Both the position numbers and the translations under genes were made by a program. Under the pieces are notes generated by a model that was not told where the DNA came from, made no database searches, and was given only the letters and a program-made list of their open reading frames with translations. A stretch of DNA of 64,000 bases from Candidatus Limimorpha caballi. GTDB lineage: Bacteria > Bacteroidota > Bacteroidia > Bacteroidales > F082. Location of the stretch: NCBI GenBank assembly GCA_018064605.1, contig JAGHUX010000008.1:62001-126000 (forward strand), given 5' to 3'. Numbering within the stretch: the first letter of the stretch is position 1; each line of letters begins with the position of its first letter. Positions 31,671 to 41,171 of this stretch are shown one piece after another.

Positions 31671-31728
31671 AAAAAAGTGGACTAAACTTTTTAACTCATT
31701 GAATTAAAAAGTTCAGCCCACTTTCTTT
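31671..31728 (-). terminator. Terminator of valS
   Basis: Long stem AAAGTGGACTAAACTTTTTAA / TTAAAAAGTTCAGCCCACTTT with an 8-9 base loop and a T-run on the minus strand, 13 bp after the valS stop. Confidence 0.75.
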
Positions 31729-31740
31729 TGACGAATTCTC

Positions 31741-34368
31741 TTATTTCCTCAACGCAGCCATCTGCTGCTCGATGACCGCAATCTTGGCCTCAGCGTCGGC
31801 TTTTTTCTTGCGTTCCTTCTCAACGACAGCCGCCGGTGCGCCGTTCACGAACTTCTCGTTCGAGAGTTTCCCTTCAACCGACTTCAAGAAACCTTGAGTG
31901 TATTTTAATTCTTCTTCGAGTTTCTTCAATTCGGCTTCAGTATCAACGGAATCCGTCACCGGAATGAAATACTCCATCGAACGGACGAGAAAGCCGAATG
32001 CGTCTTGCGGCTTTTCAACAACGTAAGATATTGATTTCACGTTAGTCAGCTTCTCAATGATGCAGTCGAAATCCTTGCAGACATTGCCGTTATCAACAAT
32101 GACCAAGTCGATTGCCTCTTTGAATGGGATGTTCTTCTCTGCGCGAATCTTGCGGATGTTGTTGATGACATCCATCGTGATTTCAAACTGCGCAAGAGTG
32201 TGATTGTCAACGTCTTTCTGTTTCGGCTGCTGTGCGATGATGATGTCGTCGCCTTCTTTTCTATCATCGAGGAAATGGTAAATCTCTTCGGTGATGAACG
32301 GCATGAACGGATGCAGCAGCTTCATAAGGTTCTCGAAGAAAGTCACTGTGGCTCTGTACGTTACGCCGTCTATCGGCTGACCCATCGGGGCTTTCACCAT
32401 CTCAAGGTACCATGAGCAGAAGTCGTCCCAGATGAGTTTGTAGATGCCCATCAAGGCGTCGGAGAGACGATATTTGTCGAAATTGTCGTTCATTTCCGCA
32501 AGCACCTGGTTGAAACGAGCGTCGAACCATTTCACCGCCATCTTTGCGGTCTCCGGCTGCGCGGCGTTTTCATCGACACTCCATCCTTTCACGAGGCGGA
32601 GTGCGTTCCAAATCTTGTTGCAGAAGTTACGTCCCTGCTCGCACAGAGCCGTGTCAAACGGGATGTCGTTGCCCGCCGGAGCCGTGAGAAGCATACCCAT
32701 GCGCACGCCGTCGGCGCCGAAAGAATCAATGAGTTCAATCGGGTCGGGCGAGTTACCGAGCGACTTCGACATCTTGCGACCGAGCTTATCTCTCACAATA
32801 CCAGTAAAATACACGTTACGGAACGGGACTTTCCCTGTATATTCCTCACCCGCCATGATCATTCTGGCGACCCAGAAGAAGATGATGTCGGGGGCCGTGA
32901 TGAGGTCGTTTGTCGAATAATAATATTTAAATTCAAGATTTTCCGGATTCATGACACCGTTGAAGAGCGACATCGGCCACAGCCACGAGCTGAACCATGT
33001 GTCCAAGCAGTCGCTGTCCTGACGTAAGTCATTAAGTGTCAAGTTATTGTTCCCCGTCTTTTCCTTTGCGAGACGAAGTGCTTCTTCTGCGGTTTCGGCG
33101 ACGACGTAGCCGCCTTCAGGCAGATAGTAAGCCGGGATCTGATGTCCCCACCAAAGCTGACGGCTGATGCACCAGTCTTTGATGTTTTCGAGCCAGTGAC
33201 GGTAAAGGTTCACATATTTCGCAGGATAGAACTGTATCTCACCTTTCTCGACAGGTTCGAGTGCGATCTTCGCGAGGTGTTCCATCTTGAGGAACCACTG
33301 CATTGAGAGTTTCGGCTCGATTGGAACATTGGTGCGCTCCGAATAGCCCACCTTATTATTATAGTCTTCAACCTTCTCAAGGAGATTCGCCTCCGCGAGG
33401 TCTTTGACAATCTGCTTGCGGACATCCTCACGTGTCATCCCGACGTACATTCCAGCAGCCTCACTGATAGTAGCGTCGTCGTTAAAGATATTGATACTCT
33501 GAAGGTTATGTTTCTCGCCGAGCATATAGTCGTTCACGTCATGCGCCGGAGTGACCTTCAGGCAGCCCGTGCCGAACTCGATGTCAACGTATTCGTCTTC
33601 GATGACCGGAATCACGCGGTTCACCAACGGAACGATGACTTTCTTGCCTTTAAGATGTTGATTCTTAGGGTCATTGGGGTTTATGCACATGGCAGTGTCG
33701 CCCATGATTGTCTCCGGACGTGTCGTCGCCACGATAGCGCAGCCGTCTTCGCCTTCTATTTTATATCGCAGATAGAAAAGCTTGCTGTGTTCGTCTTTAT
33801 AGACAACCTCCTCGTCGCTCAACGCGGTGAGTGCCTTCGGGTCCCAGTTGACCATGCGGACACCGCGGTAGATGAGACCTTTATTATATAAGTCGCAAAA
33901 GACATGGATGACGCTCTTGCTGCGTGTCTCGTCCATCGTGAACGAGGTGCGTTCCCAGTCGCACGACGCGCCGAGTTTGCGGAGCTGTTTCAGGATGATG
34001 CCGCCGTGTTCGTGAGTCCAGTCCCATGCGTGTTCGAGGAACTTCTCGCGTCCGATGTCGGTTTTCTTTATGCCTTGTTGTGCCAACTTATTGACGACCT
34101 TGGCCTCCGTTGCTATCGAGGCGTGGTCGGTGCCGGGGACCCAGCATGCGTTCTTGCCCTGCATACGTGCGCGGCGGATGAGCACGTCTTGTATAGTGTT
34201 GTTCAACATGTGGCCCATGTGAAGCACGCCTGTCACATTCGGAGGCGGGATCACGATAGTGTAAGGTTCACGTTCATCGGGAGTTGAATGAAAATAATTC
34301 TTGTCCATCCAATGCCCGTACCATTTCTCTTCGGTAGTCTGCGGACTGTATTTGCTTGATATTTCCAT
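31741..34368 (-). CDS. valS: Valyl-tRNA synthetase
   Basis: An 875-residue class I synthetase charging tRNA(Val). The [19 protein letters not shown]-type motif lies near residue 38, the editing domain at about 190-340, [10 protein letters not shown] (KMSKS) at about 525, the anticodon-binding domain follows, and a C-terminal coiled-coil ends at about 805-875. The start is ATG 34368 ([11 protein letters not shown]): a TATTTTTG box at 34394-34401 shows that the longer frame begins inside the promoter. Complete. Confidence 0.97.
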   Translation of the reverse strand: MEISSKYSPQTTEEKWYGHWMDKNYFHSTPDEREPYTIVIPPPNVTGVLHMGHMLNNTIQDVLIRRARMQGKNACWVPGTDHASIATEAKVVNKLAQQGIKKTDIGREKFLEHAWDWTHEHGGIILKQLRKLGASCDWERTSFTMDETRSKSVIHVFCDLYNKGLIYRGVRMVNWDPKALTALSDEEVVYKDEHSKLFYLRYKIEGEDGCAIVATTRPETIMGDTAMCINPNDPKNQHLKGKKVIVPLVNRVIPVIEDEYVDIEFGTGCLKVTPAHDVNDYMLGEKHNLQSINIFNDDATISEAAGMYVGMTREDVRKQIVKDLAEANLLEKVEDYNNKVGYSERTNVPIEPKLSMQWFLKMEHLAKIALEPVEKGEIQFYPAKYVNLYRHWLENIKDWCISRQLWWGHQIPAYYLPEGGYVVAETAEEALRLAKEKTGNNNLTLNDLRQDSDCLDTWFSSWLWPMSLFNGVMNPENLEFKYYYSTNDLITAPDIIFFWVARMIMAGEEYTGKVPFRNVYFTGIVRDKLGRKMSKSLGNSPDPIELIDSFGADGVRMGMLLTAPAGNDIPFDTALCEQGRNFCNKIWNALRLVKGWSVDENAAQPETAKMAVKWFDARFNQVLAEMNDNFDKYRLSDALMGIYKLIWDDFCSWYLEMVKAPMGQPIDGVTYRATVTFFENLMKLLHPFMPFITEEIYHFLDDRKEGDDIIIAQQPKQKDVDNHTLAQFEITMDVINNIRKIRAEKNIPFKEAIDLVIVDNGNVCKDFDCIIEKLTNVKSISYVVEKPQDAFGFLVRSMEYFIPVTDSVDTEAELKKLEEELKYTQGFLKSVEGKLSNEKFVNGAPAAVVEKERKKKADAEAKIAVIEQQMAALRK

Positions 34369-34393
34369 TTTTAGATAGTTTTCAATAAATCTG

Positions 34394-34401
34394 CAAAAAT
34401 A
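34394..34401 (-). promoter_or_regulatory. -7 box (TATTTTTG) of valS
   Basis: TATTTTTG on the minus strand, 25 bp upstream of the ATG at 34368; it decides between two possible starts. Confidence 0.6.
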
Positions 34402-34503
34402 CAAATTTTCCAGCTACATGATTACGACATTCTCATTTTTTCAAATAAAAACAGTAATTTGTCGTGCAGAACAATTTTTCGTTGGAGCTGTCAAAAAAAT
34501 TCA

Positions 34504-34511
34504 TATTTTTG
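34504..34511 (+). promoter_or_regulatory. -7 box (TATTTTTG) of the peptide transporter gene
   Basis: TATTTTTG on the plus strand, 62 bp before the ATG at 34574, in an AT-rich divergent gap. Confidence 0.5.
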
Positions 34512-34573
34512 TGCCTAATTTTAAGACGAAAATTAAGTGTTTTCAAAATAAAGTTTAATTAAAATTTCAACAA

Positions 34574-36304
34574 ATGACATCATTATCAATTGCGAATCTT
34601 TGGCACACGCACACCACGCTGGTGATTTTGGTTGCCATTCTCATTGTGGTGATTCCGTTCTTGGCCTTTTATCTTGTCAAAGCCAAGAAAGAGCACCCTA
34701 AAGGCTTGATAGCCGCAGCATTAAGTAACATGGGCGAGCGTTTCGGCTACTACATCATGAACGCTATCCTTCTGTTGTTCATCGTTTCGAAGTTCGGATT
34801 GTCTGACGGCACAGCCGGCTTGATTTACTCAGTGTTCTACTTCGGAATCTACGTTTTGAGTTTGGTTGGCGGCATCATCGCCGACAGGACACAGAACTAC
34901 AACAAGACCATACAGTGGGGTCTCATCATCATGGCTCTCGGCTATGTCGGGATGGCTATTCCGTTGTTCAGCAAGACCACTGACGGTCTCATCCTTGACA
35001 ATGGCGGCGCATGGTGGGGGATTCTGATCTTCACCTGCTTTGCACTTCTCTGCATAGCATTCGGTAACGGTCTCTTCAAAGGCAACCTTCAGGCTCTAGT
35101 CGGTCAGATGTACGACAACTTCGAGGCCGAGGCGGCGAAGAAAGGCCCGGATGCTCTCGCGCAGGCGAAAGACAAACGCGACGCCGGCTTCCAGATCTTC
35201 TACGTGTTCATCAACATCGGCGGTGTCATCGCCCCGTTTGTGGCCCCCATGCTCCGCGAATGGTGGCTGAAAGCACACAACTTCATCTACAACGCCGACA
35301 TGTCAGGCCTCTGCCACAGGTTCATCAACAACACACTCATCTACACTAACGATGAAGGCAAAGTCATTGACCTGACACAGAAATTCGTCGAGACATCACA
35401 AAACGTGGTTCTGGACCCGACCATCTTGGACAACCAGACCAAGTTCTGTTCCGACTACATCCTGACCTTCAACCAAGGTGTTCACTGGTCATTCATCATC
35501 TCTGTCATTGCAATGTTGATCTCTCTGGTGATTTTCTTCACCCAGAAGAAAAAGTTCCCGCAGCCGAGCAAAAAGGTTGCTGCACAGTCAGTTGGATATA
35601 CAGAAGAAGAAAAGATGGCTATGGCGAAGGAAATCAAGCAGCGCATGGCAGCTCTCTTCGCGGTACTCGGCATCGCTGTTTTCTTCTGGCTCTCATTCCA
35701 CCAGAACGGACAGTCGCTGTCAGTGTTCGCCCGCGACTTCGTCAACTCCGACCAGGTCGCCCCTGAAATCTGGCAGGCTCTCAACCCGTTGTTCGTCATC
35801 ATCCTCACCCCTCTCGTGATGGGCGTTTTCGCAATGCTGGCACGCAAAGGCAAACCGGTGTCAACACCACGCAAGATCGCGTATGGCATGGGCATTGCAG
35901 GCTGTGCATATCTGTTCCTAATGGTTTTCTCCATCGTATGCAACTATCCTTCAGGCGACGCATTCCGTGAGATGAGCATCTCAGAAATGGCAACCGCAGG
36001 ATTGGCGAAAGCCGCCCCGTGGGTGATGATTGTCACATACTTCTTCCTCACAGTCGCGGAACTGTTCATCAGCCCTCTCGGACTTTCATTCGTCTCGAAG
36101 GTCGCTCCGCGTCACATGGTCGGTCTCTGCCAGGGTCTGTGGCTCGGCGCAACGGCTATCGGCAACCTCTTCATCTTCGTCGGACCTATCATGCTGAATG
36201 CGTGGCCAATCTGGCAGTGCTGGGGCGTGTTCCTCGCCATCTGCCTCGTCTCCATGACAGTCATGTTCGGCATGGTGAAATGGCTCGAAAGAGTTACACA
36301 ATAA
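34574..36304 (+). CDS. Proton-dependent oligopeptide transporter (POT/PTR, MFS)
   Basis: A 576-residue inner-membrane symporter importing di- and tripeptides with protons. NMGERFGYYIMNAILLLFI (about residues 51-69) is the ExxERFxYY-type motif, and CIAFGNGLFKGNLQALVGQMYD (about 160-181) the second POT signature. About 12-14 TM helices are evident, with a longer loop at about 240-300. It is the only substrate-uptake transporter in the window and fits a proteolytic, peptide-using lifestyle along with the gingipain-like enzymes. Confidence 0.93.
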   Translation: MTSLSIANLWHTHTTLVILVAILIVVIPFLAFYLVKAKKEHPKGLIAAALSNMGERFGYYIMNAILLLFIVSKFGLSDGTAGLIYSVFYFGIYVLSLVGGIIADRTQNYNKTIQWGLIIMALGYVGMAIPLFSKTTDGLILDNGGAWWGILIFTCFALLCIAFGNGLFKGNLQALVGQMYDNFEAEAAKKGPDALAQAKDKRDAGFQIFYVFINIGGVIAPFVAPMLREWWLKAHNFIYNADMSGLCHRFINNTLIYTNDEGKVIDLTQKFVETSQNVVLDPTILDNQTKFCSDYILTFNQGVHWSFIISVIAMLISLVIFFTQKKKFPQPSKKVAAQSVGYTEEEKMAMAKEIKQRMAALFAVLGIAVFFWLSFHQNGQSLSVFARDFVNSDQVAPEIWQALNPLFVIILTPLVMGVFAMLARKGKPVSTPRKIAYGMGIAGCAYLFLMVFSIVCNYPSGDAFREMSISEMATAGLAKAAPWVMIVTYFFLTVAELFISPLGLSFVSKVAPRHMVGLCQGLWLGATAIGNLFIFVGPIMLNAWPIWQCWGVFLAICLVSMTVMFGMVKWLERVTQ

Positions 36305-36363
36305 ATGTTGAGTCTGGAGTGTTGAGAGTGGAGTTATTCTCAACACTCTGATTAATAAACAAA

Positions 36364-36395
36364 AGAAAGACTTCCATATTTTTGGAAGTCTTTCT
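36364..36395. terminator. Bidirectional terminator between convergent genes
   Basis: Perfect 12-bp stem AGAAAGACTTCC / GGAAGTCTTTCT with an ATATTTTT loop, between the convergent peptide transporter and the 36420 gene. A-rich on the left, T-rich on the right. Confidence 0.85.
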
Positions 36396-36419
36396 CTTGT
36401 TTGTTGATGTCAAAAGCAT

Positions 36420-36740
36420 TTACAAAACCTTCTTCAGCATAAAGAAGATACTCTTTTCGACCGAGTCGAACACGCCGTCGGCGAAAAACACCTCTTTCAA
36501 TTCTTTGATGAGACTCTGCTTGTCTTCTTCATTTTTGATGAACTGCGTCTTGTTTGCCTGAATCGTCTCAACGCGCTCCATGTCGTTGTCGGCCTCAAAC
36601 CAGTTGTACACACGCACGAAATCCTCAGGGTCAATCTTCGCGCCGATGGCGATGATCTCCTGTTTTGTGATGTCGAAATCAGCATCCGCCGCAAAGAGCA
36701 AGCAATAAGTCCTGAATTCGTCTTTTGTCAAGTTCCTCAT
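36420..36740 (-). CDS. Conserved hypothetical helical protein (TerB-like pattern)
   Basis: A 106-residue all-helical, acidic protein (MRNLTKDEFRTYCLLFAADADFDITKQEIIAIG). Repeats of A-DG-[DV]-[FI]-D before short helices (AADADFDITKQEI, FFADGVFDSVEKS) are reminiscent of TerB-like or EF-hand-like folds, but I cannot assign a family with confidence. It is 2 bp behind the RsmI-like gene, hence co-transcribed. Confidence 0.65.
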   Translation of the reverse strand: MRNLTKDEFRTYCLLFAADADFDITKQEIIAIGAKIDPEDFVRVYNWFEADNDMERVETIQANKTQFIKNEEDKQSLIKELKEVFFADGVFDSVEKSIFFMLKKVL

Positions 36741-36742
36741 GA

Positions 36743-37480
36743 TTAATATTTTTTTCTGAATTTATTACTGTATATCAAAAACACCGCCGGTTTCTTGTTC
36801 CAGTCGTATTTTATTGATTTCCAATCTGATATAGGTTTACTGACAATTTTCTCGTCCGGCATCGTGATGTCGCATGCCACACAAAGCATAGTGTTAGGAT
36901 GACAGTTTCTCACCAGTTCCTCAATCATGGCGTTGTTGCGGAACGGTGTCTCGATGAACAGCTCCGTCTCGTCGTTTGCCTGCGACTGTCGTTCCAACGC
37001 TTTGATTTTCTGGACACGTTCGGGATTTTTTATGGGCAGATAGCCGTGAAACGCAAAAGACTGCCCGTTGAAGCCAGACGCCATCAACGCGAGTATCATC
37101 GCGTTAGGTCCGGTGAGCGGCACGACCTGAACTCCCGCCTGATGTGCAAGCTCGACGACGAGCGCACCCGGATCGGCCACACACGGCGTGCCGGCCTCCG
37201 ACATCACGCCGATGTCGTTGCCTTCGAGCGCCGGACCGAGGTATGTCATCAGGTCAAGATTACCGGGATTATGTTTGTCGAGTTCAACAAATTCAAGTTC
37301 ATCAATCGGGCAAGGCATCTGCATCTTGCTCAGCATACGCCGAGCCGTGCGGACGTTCTCCACCACGAAAAATCTCAACGTCCTGACGACTTCCAGCGTC
37401 CCGGCAGGAATCACCTGCTCGGCATTTGTCGCGCCGAGAAGTGCCGGTATCAGATATAACTTGCCAAATTGCTGATTCAT
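36743..37480 (-). CDS. RsmI-like SAM-dependent methyltransferase (tetrapyrrole methylase fold)
   Basis: A 245-residue enzyme. LYLIPALLGA opens the fold, GNDIGVMSEAGTPCVADPGALVV (about residues 87-109) is the RsmI signature, and VVPLTGPNAMILALMASGFNGQ follows. RsmI 2'-O-methylates C1402 of 16S rRNA. This shorter Bacteroidetes form lacks the usual C-terminal domain, so the target could differ. Between dnaA and the small helical gene, 6 bp from dnaA. Confidence 0.85.
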   Translation of the reverse strand: MNQQFGKLYLIPALLGATNAEQVIPAGTLEVVRTLRFFVVENVRTARRMLSKMQMPCPIDELEFVELDKHNPGNLDLMTYLGPALEGNDIGVMSEAGTPCVADPGALVVELAHQAGVQVVPLTGPNAMILALMASGFNGQSFAFHGYLPIKNPERVQKIKALERQSQANDETELFIETPFRNNAMIEELVRNCHPNTMLCVACDITMPDEKIVSKPISDWKSIKYDWNKKPAVFLIYSNKFRKKY

Positions 37481-37486
37481 AATATC

Positions 37487-38923
37487 CTACTGGAGATTTT
37501 TCTCGATTTTCTCCGTTATCGCCCTGAATTGTTTGTCGGTTTCAATCAGGTTTGCGACGGTCTTGAGTGCGTGTATCACGGTGGCGTGGTCCTTGCCGCC
37601 GCACTGTTCGCCGATGACGATGAGCGACGACTTGGTGTATTTCTTCGCCAGATACATTGACAGCTGACGAGCCTGCACCACATTGCGTTTGCGCGAAATG
37701 GTGAAGAAATCGGCCTGCAACGTGCCCATCTCCTCGCACACCATGTCTATGATGTAGTTTATTGTCACTTCGTGGCTGGAGTTGTTGACGAAACGCTCCA
37801 CCATCTGCTTTGCGAGATTTATCGTTATCGCCTTCTTGTTCAGCGACGACTGCGCCACAAGCGAGATGAGGAAGCCCTCCATCTCACGGATGTTGGTCTT
37901 GATATGCTCGGCAATGTAGGTGACAACATCATCGGGAAGCTCAACGCCTTCGGTAAACGCCTTGCGTTTCAGTATGTTGCAGCGCATCTCGACATCTGGC
38001 ATGGACATTTCTGTTGACAACCCCCACTTGAAACGCGAGATCAGACGTTGCTCCATGTCTTTCAGTTCCGCCGGCGGCTTGTCGCAGGTGAAGATAAGCT
38101 GCTTGCCTGTTTGCTGCAGATGATTGAATATGTGGAAGAAAGCGTCCTGCGTGGCGTTCTTCCCCGCCATGAATTGTATGTCGTCAACGATGAGCACGTC
38201 AATCATCTGATAGAAATGCACGAAATCGTTACGTGTGTTCGTCTTCGAGTTGTTGTTGCGGCATGATGCGAGGAACTGCATTATGAATTGTTCCGCATTG
38301 ACATACAGCACCGTGAGTTCAGGGTGGTATTTCTTCGTCTCGAGTCCGATTGCCTGGGCGATGTGTGTTTTGCCCATGCCGGTCGGGCTGAAGATGAACA
38401 TCGGGTTGAACGAGGTCTTGCCTGGATTCTTCGCCACCGACAGTCCGGCCTCATGCGCCACACGGTTGCATTCTCCGACGACAAAGTTGTCGAAAGAATT
38501 GTTCTCGTTCAGGTTCGACTCGATATTTATCTTTTTTATGCCTGGAAACACAAACGGATTATGTACCGTGTTGTCATCCCTGTCAAAAATCTGTATCTGT
38601 TTAGGAGGGTTTTTCGTGTTGGTGCGATCAACCGACGGCTGGCGGACAACGACGGGCTTGTTGGCGTCATTATCCATCATGATATTGTATTCGAGACGGC
38701 CTTCCGGCCCCAAGACCTTGCGGATGGCGGTCTTCATCACTCTGATGAAATGCTCCTCGAGATATTCGTAGAAAAAATCAGACGGCACCATGATTGTCAG
38801 GAGGTCCCCTTCAAGACTTACCGGCTTTATCGGCTCAAACCATGTCGAATAAGACTGTTCGGGAACATTCGCCCTGATCATGGCCAAACATTCGTCCCAT
38901 ATTTCATACAAATCTCTGTTCAT
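37487..38923 (-). CDS. dnaA: Chromosomal replication initiator protein DnaA
   Basis: A 478-residue AAA+ initiator. Domain I spans about residues 1-85, domain II the variable linker to about 130, and domain III the ATPase with FSPTGMGKTHIAQAIG (Walker A) and VLIVDDIQF (Walker B). The C-terminal DNA-binding domain ends with GEQCGGKDHATVIHALKTV, the DnaA-box recognition signature. Walker A has Met in place of the common Leu/Val, as in other Bacteroidetes. No dnaN or cluster of DnaA boxes is next to it, so oriC is probably elsewhere. Confidence 0.97.
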   Translation of the reverse strand: MNRDLYEIWDECLAMIRANVPEQSYSTWFEPIKPVSLEGDLLTIMVPSDFFYEYLEEHFIRVMKTAIRKVLGPEGRLEYNIMMDNDANKPVVVRQPSVDRTNTKNPPKQIQIFDRDDNTVHNPFVFPGIKKINIESNLNENNSFDNFVVGECNRVAHEAGLSVAKNPGKTSFNPMFIFSPTGMGKTHIAQAIGLETKKYHPELTVLYVNAEQFIMQFLASCRNNNSKTNTRNDFVHFYQMIDVLIVDDIQFMAGKNATQDAFFHIFNHLQQTGKQLIFTCDKPPAELKDMEQRLISRFKWGLSTEMSMPDVEMRCNILKRKAFTEGVELPDDVVTYIAEHIKTNIREMEGFLISLVAQSSLNKKAITINLAKQMVERFVNNSSHEVTINYIIDMVCEEMGTLQADFFTISRKRNVVQARQLSMYLAKKYTKSSLIVIGEQCGGKDHATVIHALKTVANLIETDKQFRAITEKIEKNLQ

Positions 38924-39103
38924 TTTATCAATCAGTTCAATATCAACGATTTACATATTACGATACTCTGAAATTTCCGTCTGCAAATATCAACATAAAA
39001 AAGTGAATAAAAATTCCTTTTTTTCATTGAAATTTAAAAATTTTTCACATAAATTACGAGCGAAATCACATCAGCCCGTATCTTTTCAACACAACACACT
39101 GAT

Positions 39104-39718
39104 TTATATGGTTTTAACATATTTCACATCAACTCCGAACAGACGTTTTATTTTTTCAATGATTCTGTCAGACTCCTTTTGTCTTACTGATATTTCGAGG
39201 TAACAGCGCATCTCATATTTCGGGTTTTGCTGTTCGAGATTCTCTTCTTTCAGCACGCGCATCACATCGTTGAGCAGCGGGTAGTCGAACTCAAGTGCAT
39301 AGACCTCATCGACGGTCTTTTCCACGACGGTGCAGTTGTCAAGAGCCTCTCGCGCCGATGTCTTGTACGCGTTGATGAGTCCCGGCACGCCGAGAAGCTG
39401 TCCGCCGAAATAGCGTGTCACCACGACGCAGACATTGGTGACGTCCTTTGAAAGTATCTGATTCAGAATTGGTTTGCCGGCGGTCCCCGAGGGTTCGCCG
39501 TCGTCGCTCGAGCGATAGCACGACTTGTCGGGGCCAATCATGAAGGCATAGCAATGATGTTTCGCATCGAAATATTTCTTCCTGATTGCGGCGACGCGGG
39601 CCTTGACGTCGGCCTCGGTACGAACCGGGAACGCGACGGCGACGAACTTGCTGCCTTTCTCCTTGTACAGCCCCTCGCCTTCCGTCGTGATGATTTTATA
39701 TGTGTCCTCGAACATCAT
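39104..39718 (-). CDS. YigZ/IMPACT family protein
   Basis: A 204-residue protein. KGSKFVAVAFPVRTEADV, HHCYAFMIG, and SSDDGEPSGTAGKPILNQIL with VVVTRYFGGQLLGVPGLINAY are the UPF0029/IMPACT hallmarks, and the C-terminal DUF1949 ferredoxin-like domain follows from about 135. Function in bacteria is unclear; ribosome or translation quality control is suspected. A TATCTTTG box lies at 39735-39742. Confidence 0.93.
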   Translation of the reverse strand: MMFEDTYKIITTEGEGLYKEKGSKFVAVAFPVRTEADVKARVAAIRKKYFDAKHHCYAFMIGPDKSCYRSSDDGEPSGTAGKPILNQILSKDVTNVCVVVTRYFGGQLLGVPGLINAYKTSAREALDNCTVVEKTVDEVYALEFDYPLLNDVMRVLKEENLEQQNPKYEMRCYLEISVRQKESDRIIEKIKRLFGVDVKYVKTI

Positions 39719-39734
39719 TGTTGAAAAATTTTTG

Positions 39735-39742
39735 CAAAGATA
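39735..39742 (-). promoter_or_regulatory. -7 box (TATCTTTG) of the YigZ gene
   Basis: TATCTTTG on the minus strand, 16 bp before the ATG at 39718. It faces the prmC promoter at 39817 across an AT-rich gap that contains AAGTTTATAAAGTTT repeats. Confidence 0.55.
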
Positions 39743-39816
39743 AAAAAGTTTTTAAAGTTAGAAAGTTTATAAAGTTTATAAAGTTTTTATGAGTATTGAG
39801 ATTTATGATATTTTCG

Positions 39817-39824
39817 TATTTTTG
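39817..39824 (+). promoter_or_regulatory. -7 box (TATTTTTG) of prmC, leaderless
   Basis: TATTTTTG ends only 4 bp before the ATG at 39829. The transcript should start at the A of the ATG or within it. Confidence 0.6.
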
Positions 39825-39828
39825 CCGC

Positions 39829-40692
39829 ATGGAAACATTGTCAAACTCGGTCAAGGAATTGCGTCATCGATACATTGAGATGCTCTGCGAAATATACGAC
39901 AAGGAAGAAGCCAATGCATTGTTAATGATATTGTTGGAACATCATTTTGGCATCAGCAGAGTCGCCTTGGCGTTGAATCCCGACATGTTACTAAGCGACA
40001 CCGAATGCCTCACGTTGCAGTCGTCAATCAGGCAGCTGACGGCCTCCAGGCCGATACAGTACGTCATCGGCAAGACCGAGTTCTGCGGGCTGGAGTTCGA
40101 GGTTGACGAGAACGTGCTCATCCCGAGGCCGGAGACGGAGGAACTCGTGACCATCGTATCATCCCAGGCCAAGACTCTGGCGGGGGCCGTCGATGTGTTG
40201 GACATCGGCACCGGGAGCGGCTGCATTGCCGTCAGCCTCGCCAGGCTCATCGAAGGCTGCCGTGTCACCGCCATCGACATCTCCGGGAACGCGCTTGACG
40301 TCGCGAGGCGGAACGCCGCCCGCAACGGCGCATCCGTCAACTTCATCAACGCCGACATCCTCTCCGACCCGGCGCTCCCGCGCAGGTTCGACATCATCGT
40401 CAGCAACCCCCCTTACGTCTGCGAGAGCGAGAGACGCGACATGCGCGCCAACGTCCTCGACTTCGAGCCTCCGACGGCGTTGTTCGTCAGCGACGACGAC
40501 CCGCTGGTGTTCTACAGACACATCATCGACTTCGCCCGCACACACCTGAAACCGCACGGGACCGTATGGTTCGAGGTCAACGAACACCTCGGCGCGGAGA
40601 CGGCCGAACTGTGCAGAAGACACGGGTTCGGCGACTCCGCCGTCATGAAAGACTTGTTCGGGAAAGACCGCTACGTCAAGGCAGCTCGATAG
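39829..40692 (+). CDS. prmC: Release factor N5-glutamine methyltransferase
   Basis: A 287-residue enzyme methylating the GGQ glutamine of release factors RF1 and RF2. The N-terminal helical domain recognises the factor. VLIPRPETEELV precedes the SAM motif DVLDIGTGSGCIAVSLARL (about residues 119-137), and the catalytic VSNPPYV (about 188-194) is intact. I use ATG 39829; the longer frame from 39796 covers the promoter box. The GC-rich 3' half overlaps the convergent XRE gene by 17 bp. Confidence 0.95.
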   Translation: METLSNSVKELRHRYIEMLCEIYDKEEANALLMILLEHHFGISRVALALNPDMLLSDTECLTLQSSIRQLTASRPIQYVIGKTEFCGLEFEVDENVLIPRPETEELVTIVSSQAKTLAGAVDVLDIGTGSGCIAVSLARLIEGCRVTAIDISGNALDVARRNAARNGASVNFINADILSDPALPRRFDIIVSNPPYVCESERRDMRANVLDFEPPTALFVSDDDPLVFYRHIIDFARTHLKPHGTVWFEVNEHLGAETAELCRRHGFGDSAVMKDLFGKDRYVKAAR

Positions 40693-40936
40693 TATCCGCC
40701 TTTATCTCGGCCTGTATCTGCTTCTCCACATAATGCGCGTACTCGGCGCAGAAATTGTGCTTGAGCCTGACCGATATCCGACGCAGCAAATCTATGTCAA
40801 GCGACTCCTTCTTCAGCGTTCTGTTGAAATTGCCCGGATCGCAATGCACACTCTTGGCCAACCACACCTCCGAACGACCCTCCTCCTTCAGGAACTTCTT
40901 TATCGTGTCCCCAACGTGAAACTCTGTTACACCCAT
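40676..40936 (-). CDS. XRE-type helix-turn-helix protein
   Basis: An 86-residue protein with one HTH domain. VGDTIKKFLKEEGRSEVWLAKSVHCDPGNFNRTLKKESLDIDLLRRISVRL follows the XRE pattern of helix, turn, recognition helix and LxxI; the tail (AEYAHYVEKQIQAEIKAD) is helical. It may be a small autonomous regulator. Convergent with and overlapping prmC by 17 bp. The target genes are unknown. Confidence 0.8.
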   Translation of the reverse strand: MGVTEFHVGDTIKKFLKEEGRSEVWLAKSVHCDPGNFNRTLKKESLDIDLLRRISVRLKHNFCAEYAHYVEKQIQAEIKADTIELP

Positions 40937-41106
40937 TTTTTCAAGTTATTTATAATTCGCCAAAAATAAACAAAAATTCACACTCCTTACCATTTTGAAA
41001 TTGCGTATTTGACAATGCTTATTGTTATATATTACAACTTATTCTTAAAAACCAGCATCATACACACGCAACCCTCCGGATTGAACATCTTCCGTGTCAT
41101 AGTACC

Positions 41107-41144
41107 AAAAAAGCCGGAAATGTTACATGCATCCCCGACTTTTT
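41107..41144 (-). terminator. Terminator after the antiporter gene
   Basis: On the minus strand AAAAAAAGTCGG pairs with CCGGCTTTTTT (one wobble) around a GGATGCATGTAACATTT loop, 28 bp after the antiporter stop. The rest of 40937-41106 shows nothing I can call. Confidence 0.65.
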
Positions 41145-41171
41145 TTCAGATTATTTTAAAAAATGGTCTAA

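Noticed and set aside
38924-39103. oriC next to dnaA
   Set aside because: No group of TTATNCACA boxes and no dnaN; only one weak TTTTTCACA is seen. Gene strands do not switch here.
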